This document shows positions 1-4,348 of a stretch of 7,931 bases of DNA, piece after piece; the stretch's first letter is position 1, and each line of letters starts with the position of its first letter. The DNA is taken from contig JAAZXP010000046.1 of assembly GCA_014240055.1 (NCBI GenBank), positions 1 through 7,931 on the forward strand. The letters run 5' to 3'. The notes under the pieces were generated by a model, which had not been told where the DNA came from, did no database searches, and was given only the letters and a program-made list of their open reading frames with translations. Source of the stretch: Methanobacteriota archaeon. Lineage in GTDB: Archaea; Thermoplasmatota; Poseidoniia; MGIII; CG-Epi1. The translations under genes and the position numbers were made by a program.

Positions 1-718
1 TTCCAGGCTCAGAAACTTCCATTTGAACAGTATCTCCACCTACTTGGGCTTTGAGCGCCTTTGGAGTGTCCAATGCTACAATTTTCCCATGATCAATAAT
101 GGCTAATCTATCACAAAGTCGATCTGCTTCTTCCATGTAGTGCGTAGTTAAGATAATTGTCACTTTACGTTCTTTGACAATTTTTTCAATATGTTCCCAA
201 ATACGTTTGCGAGTTTGAGGATCTAAACCTAGTGTGGGTTCATCTAAAAACAATACTTCAGGATGATGCAGAAGGCCACGGGCCAATTCTAATCTACGTC
301 TCATCCCTCCTGAATATGTCTTGACGAGATCATCTTCTCTTCCAGTTAATTGAACCAAATCAAAAGCATCGTCAATTCGCCCAGGAATGACTGAACGAGG
401 AACTCCATACATCAATCCGTGCAAATACAAATTTTCTCTACCAGTTAAAATATCATCACTTGAGGGATCTTGGAAAACAATTCCAATATGCTCTCTTACT
501 TTAGATGGATTTTTTAAAATATCTTGATTTGCTACAGTGGCCGTTCCGGAAGTAGGAGCTAGTAATGTTGCCAACATTGAAATAGTCGTTGTTTTTCCTG
601 CCCCATTTGGACCTAAAAGGCCAAATATTTCACCTTCTTTAATATCTAAATCCAGATCATCAACTGCAGTTAATTTACCAAACTTTTTAGTTAATCCTGC
701 AGTAGTAATGGCACCCAT
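1..718 (-). CDS. ABC transporter ATP-binding protein, DrrA-like (3' end outside window)
   Basis: This is the ATPase subunit of an ABC-2 type exporter; it would hydrolyse ATP at the inner face of the membrane to drive a separate permease. Visible motifs are Walker A GPNGAGKTT (residues 36-44), the Q-loop Gln at 83 in VFQDPS, the ABC signature YSGGMRRRLELAR (135-147), Walker B VLFLDEP (155-161), the D-loop GLDP (164-167) and the switch His in TTHYMEEAD (191-199). The 239 visible residues cover the nucleotide-binding domain and the start of the C-terminal extension typical of the daunorubicin-resistance (DrrA) subfamily. The gene continues past base 1. The ATG at 718 is the only reasonable start, because an in-frame TGA lies four codons upstream. 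The permease is expected beyond the left edge. The substrate (drug, lipid or polysaccharide) cannot be read from the ATPase. Confidence 0.96.
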   Translation of the reverse strand, partial: MGAITTAGLTKKFGKLTAVDDLDLDIKEGEIFGLLGPNGAGKTTTISMLATLLAPTSGTATVANQDILKNPSKVREHIGIVFQDPSSDDILTGRENLYLHGLMYGVPRSVIPGRIDDAFDLVQLTGREDDLVKTYSGGMRRRLELARGLLHHPEVLFLDEPTLGLDPQTRKRIWEHIEKIVKERKVTIILTTHYMEEADRLCDRLAIIDHGKIVALDTPKALKAQVGGDTVQMEVSEPG

Positions 719-740
719 ATGAGATATTCAAAGTAGGTCC

Positions 741-749
741 TTATCAAAG
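741..749 (-). promoter_or_regulatory. Weak TATA-like box for the ABC ATPase gene
   Basis: On the minus strand CTTTGATAA lies 23-31 bases before the ATG at 718, the spacing of the other promoter boxes in this window. It departs from the T/A-only consensus seen at the other genes, so the call is tentative. No Shine-Dalgarno sequence lies at normal distance from the ATG. Confidence 0.3.
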
Positions 750-811
750 ATTGGTTCTGAATTCAAATAATCGAATTTCCAGTGACAAAACAAAAAAGTT
801 TTTTTGGCATT

Positions 812-821
812 CTTTTATATA
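812..821 (+). promoter_or_regulatory. TATA box for the acidic secreted protein gene (leaderless)
   Basis: CTTTTATATA lies 23-32 bases before the ATG at 844. In archaea TBP binds about 26 bases upstream of the transcription start, so transcription should begin at or within a few bases of the ATG. The bases between the box and the ATG carry no ribosome-binding motif, consistent with a leaderless mRNA. Confidence 0.65.
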
Positions 822-839
822 CTAAACACTTTTTTAGTA
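820..839. promoter_or_regulatory. Inverted repeat between TATA box and start: candidate operator
   Basis: TACTAAA (820-826) and TTTAGTA (833-839) form perfect 7-bp arms around a 6-base spacer. The repeat begins at the last base pair of the TATA box and ends four bases before the ATG. A DNA-binding repressor at this position would block RNA polymerase or TFB recruitment, as for many archaeal repressors. It is probably not an RNA hairpin, since the predicted transcript starts after it. The regulator is unknown, and a chance palindrome in A+T-rich DNA is possible. Confidence 0.4.
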
Positions 840-843
840 AAAT

Positions 844-2295
844 ATGTTAGAAGGGAAAGCCTTAGTTGTCGCAATTATGATGCTGACTGCAGCGCCGATT
901 GCAGCAACCGACAGCGGACAAATATTTATTGCAGATGTAAGAGATAGTTTTGAAGACATGATTGCAGGGTCAGAACCTCTTCCTGCCGCAGAAGATCCAA
1001 AACGTGATGAAGTTTTTGATGATGCCTTAGAAAAATGTTTAACTTTAGAAGAATGGGAAAAATTCGATCTTGAATCTAAAGAAGATTATGCTAAGGATGA
1101 AGTAAAAGAATCTGAATCTAAGAAAGAGACTGCTAAGAAAGAAGACCGTGCTAGAAATGATGATGGCGTAGACAACGACTGTCTTCTAGAATCAGAATAT
1201 CGGCAAATAGTAGAAAGTACTAAATTATCGTCTTCAGAAGAAGCTTCTTGTTATTATTTTGAAGAAGTTAAAGAAGAAATGGTACATGATAAAAAAGAGT
1301 GGGATAGAGAAGATAAAGAAGACTGGGACAAAGAAGATACTTGGTCTGAAGAGTTTGAAGTTCTTTTAGAAGCTTGTGAAGAAGGAGACGAAGAGTCTTG
1401 TGATGAACTAGCAGCTATTCGTGAGGATAGGGAAAAAGATAGGGAAGAAGAATCAGATGAAGACCGCGAACGCGAAGATGAAGAAGAATCAGAAGAACGA
1501 GAAGAAGGTTCACGCAGCGGAGATGAAACTGAGTCAGAAGAAGAATCCGAAGACGACAGTGAAAAAGATGAATTTGATGAAGAGTTAATGGCCGAAATGG
1601 AAGAATTAAAAATTGCATGTGAAGATGGAGATGACGAATCTTGTCAAGAACTCCGTGTAATGATGACTGAACTAATGGAAGAGAAAAACGATGATATTCA
1701 ACTGATAATTGGTGATGATGGAGTAGTCTACTACGAAGATAAGGACCGAAAAGGCTGGGATAATGAAGGCAAAGATTGGGATGAAGCTTGTTTGACCACG
1801 GAAGAATGGAAAGAAGTCTTTGAAAAACGTAATGACAGAAATAAAAAAGATTTTGATATGTCTGAAATCATAATGTCGCTATCATCTATGGATGATGAAG
1901 AGGTTTCAGAAATAAAAGAAAAACTCGAAATGTCTGATGAAGAATGGGATGCTATGATGGTAAAGCTTGAGTCAAGAAATATGACTGAAGAAGACTGGGA
2001 CATGATCATGGAAAAAATGAGAGTGCTCTGGGAAGATGAAAGAGAAGATGACCGTAAGGAAAAAGGTCCACACCGCGATGCTATTGTCCGTGAGATGTTA
2101 GCTGATTTTGAAGCTGCTTGTGAAGAAGGAAACGAAGAAGCTTGCGAAGACCTCGAAGTAATGCTTTCTGAGTTGGAAGAAAGAGAAGGTGGATGTGACA
2201 AAGAACGCGAAGAAGAAGATGAATCTAACGAAGAAGAAGACAGGGAAGATGAATCAGAAGAAGATGACTCTAATGAAGACGAGTCTGAAGAATAA
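844..2295 (+). CDS. Secreted, extremely acidic Cys/Trp repeat protein (unknown function)
   Basis: I do not recognise a named family. The start MLEGKALVVAIMML followed by TAAPIAA looks like a signal peptide cleaved near residue 20-22, so the mature protein should be outside the membrane. The rest is dominated by Glu, Asp, Lys and Arg, with an almost purely acidic tail from about residue 452. Ordered islands recur. Three C-x7-C units of the form AC(E/D)(E/D)G(D/N)xE(S/A)C are at Cys 178/186, 259/267 and 426/434. Four (S/T)-(x)-E-E/D-W turns are at Trp 71, 322, 368 and 385, two of them preceded by CLT (Cys 65 and 316). Trp-Asp clusters lie around 153-167 and 305-312. There are eleven Cys in total. 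The C-x7-C units resemble the disulfide-stapled helical hairpin of Cys-rich Sel1-like repeats, but full repeats are absent. Residues 109-113 (GVDND) could bind calcium. The gene probably shares an operon with the small membrane protein 5 bases downstream. A role in surface charge, metal binding or adhesion is only a guess. Confidence 0.85.
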   Translation: MLEGKALVVAIMMLTAAPIAATDSGQIFIADVRDSFEDMIAGSEPLPAAEDPKRDEVFDDALEKCLTLEEWEKFDLESKEDYAKDEVKESESKKETAKKEDRARNDDGVDNDCLLESEYRQIVESTKLSSSEEASCYYFEEVKEEMVHDKKEWDREDKEDWDKEDTWSEEFEVLLEACEEGDEESCDELAAIREDREKDREEESDEDREREDEEESEEREEGSRSGDETESEEESEDDSEKDEFDEELMAEMEELKIACEDGDDESCQELRVMMTELMEEKNDDIQLIIGDDGVVYYEDKDRKGWDNEGKDWDEACLTTEEWKEVFEKRNDRNKKDFDMSEIIMSLSSMDDEEVSEIKEKLEMSDEEWDAMMVKLESRNMTEEDWDMIMEKMRVLWEDEREDDRKEKGPHRDAIVREMLADFEAACEEGNEEACEDLEVMLSELEEREGGCDKEREEEDESNEEEDREDESEEDDSNEDESEE

Positions 2296-2300
2296 TTACG

Positions 2301-2609
2301 ATGACTAATACAAATGAAGGTGACGGCTTAGTCAAGTCGATTCTCAAGAAATTAGCCGGAACTCTAGGCTTTATTCTCTGCGCAGCTGGGATTTTAGGTT
2401 TCCTTGTTTCAGGCTTTGCAATAGATTATATCGACGAAAGGTTGGAAGAAGAGTGTGAGAGTACTACTGGAACAATTGGTCAAGCTATTGGAGCAGATGA
2501 AGGTCAATGTGACGAAGGCAGTGCAACACGTGACTTACTGGTCTTAATTCAATATCCATTATTATTTGCAGGAATAGCATGTGGCTTAGTCGGTGCTAAG
2601 GTATTCTGA
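2301..2609 (+). CDS. Small two-helix membrane protein
   Basis: No family is recognised. The 102 residues show a short polar N terminus, a Lys-containing stretch (12-17), a first hydrophobic helix (about 19-41), an acidic loop (42-78) with Cys at 52 and 70, and a second hydrophobic helix (about 79-99). With both termini inside, the positive-inside rule would place the acidic two-Cys loop outside, where a disulfide could form. The gene starts 5 bases after the stop of the acidic secreted protein and has no promoter or Shine-Dalgarno sequence of its own, so the two are probably co-transcribed. The small protein may anchor or assist the secreted one; this rests on neighbourhood and on both having extracellular Cys. 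Its stop codon directly abuts that of the convergent metallohydrolase gene. Confidence 0.75.
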   Translation: MTNTNEGDGLVKSILKKLAGTLGFILCAAGILGFLVSGFAIDYIDERLEEECESTTGTIGQAIGADEGQCDEGSATRDLLVLIQYPLLFAGIACGLVGAKVF

Positions 2610-3158
2610 TTATAATAGACAGTACTGATAATCTTTCAATTTCCGATCAATTTCTCTTGCATTAGGAATAACAGTTTCCAATTCATCCCAAAAATCTCTA
2701 CTGTGATTCTTGACTCTAGTGTGTACTAATTCATGTAATAAAATATAATCCACCAGTTCAGAGGGTAAATGCAGTAAATTCATATTCAAATTTATGTTAT
2801 CTTTAGATGAACAGCTTCCCCACCTAGTTTTTTGTTTCCTAATTGAGATGCGATTGTATGTAAAATTGTGTAATTGTGCCAGTTCACCTATTCTTCGACA
2901 TAATACTTTACGGGCAACAGTCCTGTCAATTTCAGGTAGTTTTTCTCTCATTTTAAGTTGAGAATCCATATTTTGTTTATTTTTTTTAATCCAAGATATT
3001 TTCGATTCCACAAATTTCTGAGCATTTTTGAATGATTGTCGTTTCGGGATAGCGACTCTAACAAATTGAGGCTTTACAGAAATAATAATTCTTTTTGCTT
3101 TGTTACTTCGATCGTAGCGTATAGTCCCAACTTCTGGATGTTCAACTAGATAGTTCAC
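2610..3158 (-). CDS. YgjP/DUF45-type metal-dependent hydrolase
   Basis: This is a zinc-metallopeptidase-fold protein of the YgjP-like (DUF45, M48-related) family. The core motif HELVH (residues 142-146) supplies two zinc ligands (His142, His146) and the catalytic Glu143; the following NHSRDFW (151-157) supplies the conserved third His (152). Upstream, TRWGSCSS (111-118) is the family's diagnostic stretch. The length of 182 residues is somewhat shorter than the 230 or so usual for bacterial YgjP, mainly at the N terminus. The biological substrate is unsettled for most of the family. The first codon is GTG, 15 bases after the stop of the UbiA gene on the same strand, and no internal Met gives a complete N-terminal domain. 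The pair is probably one operon, though no functional link to lipid synthesis is known to me. Confidence 0.9.
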   Translation of the reverse strand: MNYLVEHPEVGTIRYDRSNKAKRIIISVKPQFVRVAIPKRQSFKNAQKFVESKISWIKKNKQNMDSQLKMREKLPEIDRTVARKVLCRRIGELAQLHNFTYNRISIRKQKTRWGSCSSKDNINLNMNLLHLPSELVDYILLHELVHTRVKNHSRDFWDELETVIPNAREIDRKLKDYQYCLL

Positions 3159-3173
3159 TCAATTGGCTTAGAA

Positions 3174-4079
3174 TTAGCTGTTTATAATCATGCCACAGAG
3201 TGCTAAACCGACTAAACCGAATACCATTCCGGCCCTTAGAACTTCAGCCGCTTCAGCATCACTTCCTCTGGTAAGAAATGGTTTACTTGATACAATACAA
3301 ACAATTGCAGGAAGTACTAAAAATATAATATTCCAGGGAAGAAGATTCAAAGCAAATGGAAGTAACATTAAGAGTGCGGAGGCCACCGCTAAAATCCATA
3401 CGGTTTTACGTGCTTTTTCTAGCCCTAGAACTCTAGGCAAGGTAGTTCTATCAAAATCACCAAATTGATCATTAGAATCCATACAAATCTCTCTTGCCGT
3501 TGTTAGAATCATTGCACTGGCCGCCACAAGCCAGAGAAGAGGATCTGTGGCATGATTAATTGCAGCAGCTCCAAACAAGATTGTGATTGAAATTGTTCCT
3601 GCAATTGTTAAATTTCCCCAAAACATTCTTTTCTTTAAAGAAGGGTTGAACGGTTTTCCATCCAATTCATATATTATCATTAACAATAGGGCCATTAACC
3701 AAACAATTACAGAGTCTACCCAAGCCAAGCCTTCGATTCCTTTCTCGTCATTTAAGATTATAGCGACAAGTCCAACGCCTGAAAGAATCATCATTCTAAG
3801 GCCGTATTTTTCTGCAGCTCGTTCAGAAATATTTTCTGAAGGCAGTGGCCTATCGGGATGGTTAATTCGATCTACTTCAATATCTAATAGATCGTTTATT
3901 GAGAACCAACCTGCAATAAAAGCCGCAATGCAAAATGAATGTAATGCCAAATTGACTATATTTTCTTGATAATTCACTCCCATCATGAAAGTGCCAAGAG
4001 TGACAGTTGTGATTCCGAAAACAATATTTCCTCCTCGCGAAAGGTCCCACCAATTCCGAACTACATTCCGGTTTAGCAT
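3174..4079 (-). CDS. UbiA prenyltransferase, probable digeranylgeranylglyceryl phosphate synthase
   Basis: This integral membrane enzyme belongs to the UbiA superfamily. In archaea such proteins most often attach the second geranylgeranyl chain to geranylgeranylglyceryl phosphate, making the membrane ether-lipid core (EC 2.5.1.42). The first Asp-rich motif is NDLLDIEVDRINHPDRP (residues 62-78; Asp 63, 66 and 70 bind Mg-diphosphate). The second is REICMDSNDQFGDFDRTTLP (196-215; Asp 201, 204 and 208). Roughly eight or nine hydrophobic segments fill the rest, and 301 residues is a normal length. The NHPDRPLPSE run and the GD-TTLP ending of motif 2 fit the archaeal lipid branch, but quinone, heme O or chlorophyll-type prenyltransferases share the fold, so substrate identity is inferred. 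The ATG at 4079 is preceded by a TATA-like box and no Shine-Dalgarno sequence. The metallohydrolase gene follows after 15 bases. Confidence 0.92.
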   Translation of the reverse strand: MLNRNVVRNWWDLSRGGNIVFGITTVTLGTFMMGVNYQENIVNLALHSFCIAAFIAGWFSINDLLDIEVDRINHPDRPLPSENISERAAEKYGLRMMILSGVGLVAIILNDEKGIEGLAWVDSVIVWLMALLLMIIYELDGKPFNPSLKKRMFWGNLTIAGTISITILFGAAAINHATDPLLWLVAASAMILTTAREICMDSNDQFGDFDRTTLPRVLGLEKARKTVWILAVASALLMLLPFALNLLPWNIIFLVLPAIVCIVSSKPFLTRGSDAEAAEVLRAGMVFGLVGLALCGMIINS

Positions 4080-4094
4080 ATCTAGGCTAAGGAG

Positions 4095-4115
4095 GTGTTT
4101 CTATAAATAAAACAC
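4095..4115. promoter_or_regulatory. Inverted repeat flanking the UbiA TATA box: candidate operator
   Basis: GTGTTT at 4095-4100 pairs with AAACAC at 4110-4115 across a 9-base spacer that contains the TATA core on the minus strand. Each arm contains G/C bases, so it is less likely than a pure A/T palindrome to be a composition artefact, but six-base arms still arise by chance. Confidence 0.3.
4102..4111 (-). promoter_or_regulatory. TATA box for the UbiA-metallohydrolase pair
   Basis: On the minus strand TTTATTTATA lies 23-32 bases before the ATG at 4079, the spacing expected for a leaderless archaeal transcript. GTGTTT (4095-4100) and AAACAC (4110-4115) form 6-bp inverted arms exactly flanking it, so a dimeric regulator could sit over the box. 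Confidence 0.55.
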
Positions 4116-4141
4116 ATGTTCAATATATTTCAAGAGTATGC

Positions 4142-4150
4142 CTAAATACA
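4142..4150 (+). promoter_or_regulatory. Possible TATA-like box for the 45-residue protein gene
   Basis: CTAAATACA lies 20-28 bases before the ATG at 4170, where a leaderless promoter would put its box. The match is weaker than at the neighbouring genes. A second A/T run at 4155-4161 is too close to the ATG to serve. Confidence 0.3.
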
Positions 4151-4169
4151 TAGGATAAATAACCTAATT

Positions 4170-4307
4170 ATGATTCTTGGATTATTACTGAAACCTTTCA
4201 GCATTGCAGCAGATATAATTTTAGCATTTATACCTAAAAAGTTACTAGTACTTGCCATAATTGTTTTGATTGCAGCTATTTATTATGGCTACACTTACGA
4301 ATTTTAA
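4170..4307 (+). CDS. 45-residue hydrophobic small membrane protein
   Basis: An ATG-started frame of 45 codons fills most of the gap between the divergent UbiA and nuclease-lipoprotein genes. It begins MILGLLLKPFSIAADIILAF, continues IPKK, and then has a clear transmembrane helix (about residues 25-40) ending in a Tyr-rich tail, YYGYTYEF. The two Lys at 23-24 just before the helix suggest the N-terminal amphipathic part stays in the cytoplasm or on the inner leaflet. No homologue is recognised. The coherent arrangement of amphipathic segment, turn, basic pair and helix, together with its place in an otherwise empty gap, argues for a real gene, but the A+T-rich DNA could yield such a frame by chance. 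Confidence 0.5.
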   Translation: MILGLLLKPFSIAADIILAFIPKKLLVLAIIVLIAAIYYGYTYEF

Positions 4308-4318
4308 ACATTACAAAC

Positions 4319-4329
4319 TTTTATAATTT
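4319..4329 (+). promoter_or_regulatory. TATA box for the multidomain lipoprotein gene (leaderless)
   Basis: TTTTATAATTT lies 20-30 bases before the ATG at 4349, and no Shine-Dalgarno sequence is present in the 20 bases between. AACTT (4316-4320) and AAGTT (4330-4334) flank the box as a short inverted repeat with a 9-base spacer, the same geometry as at the UbiA promoter. Confidence 0.6.
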
Positions 4330-4348
4330 AAGTTCTATAGAAACAAGT

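Noticed and set aside
537..722. Plus-strand frame of 61 codons
   Set aside because: It lies entirely antisense to the Walker A region of the ABC ATPase and has no promoter.
1420..1560. GAAGAA/GATGAA-rich stretch as a possible DNA microsatellite
   Set aside because: The repeats are irregular at the base level and are explained by runs of Glu and Asp codons in an open frame.
1731..2201. Minus-strand Ser-rich frame of 156 codons
   Set aside because: It is the antisense image of Glu/Asp codons (GAA/GAT/GAG/GAC read back as TTC/ATC/CTC/GTC or Ser in a shifted frame) in the acidic protein gene; low-complexity composition explains it. The same applies to 1415-1618.
3190..3969. Two plus-strand frames antisense to the UbiA gene
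   Set aside because: UbiA motifs and membrane segments on the minus strand are unambiguous, and the plus frames show no recognisable features.
4088..4097. AAGGAGGTG, a perfect Shine-Dalgarno match on the plus strand (or the 16S rRNA 3' tail on the minus strand)
   Set aside because: The next ATG (4116) is 18 bases away and opens only nine codons, and no further rRNA similarity surrounds the eight-base match.
4141..4154. CCTA-N6-TAGG inverted repeat upstream of the 45-residue gene
   Set aside because: Four-base arms are expected by chance at this scale.
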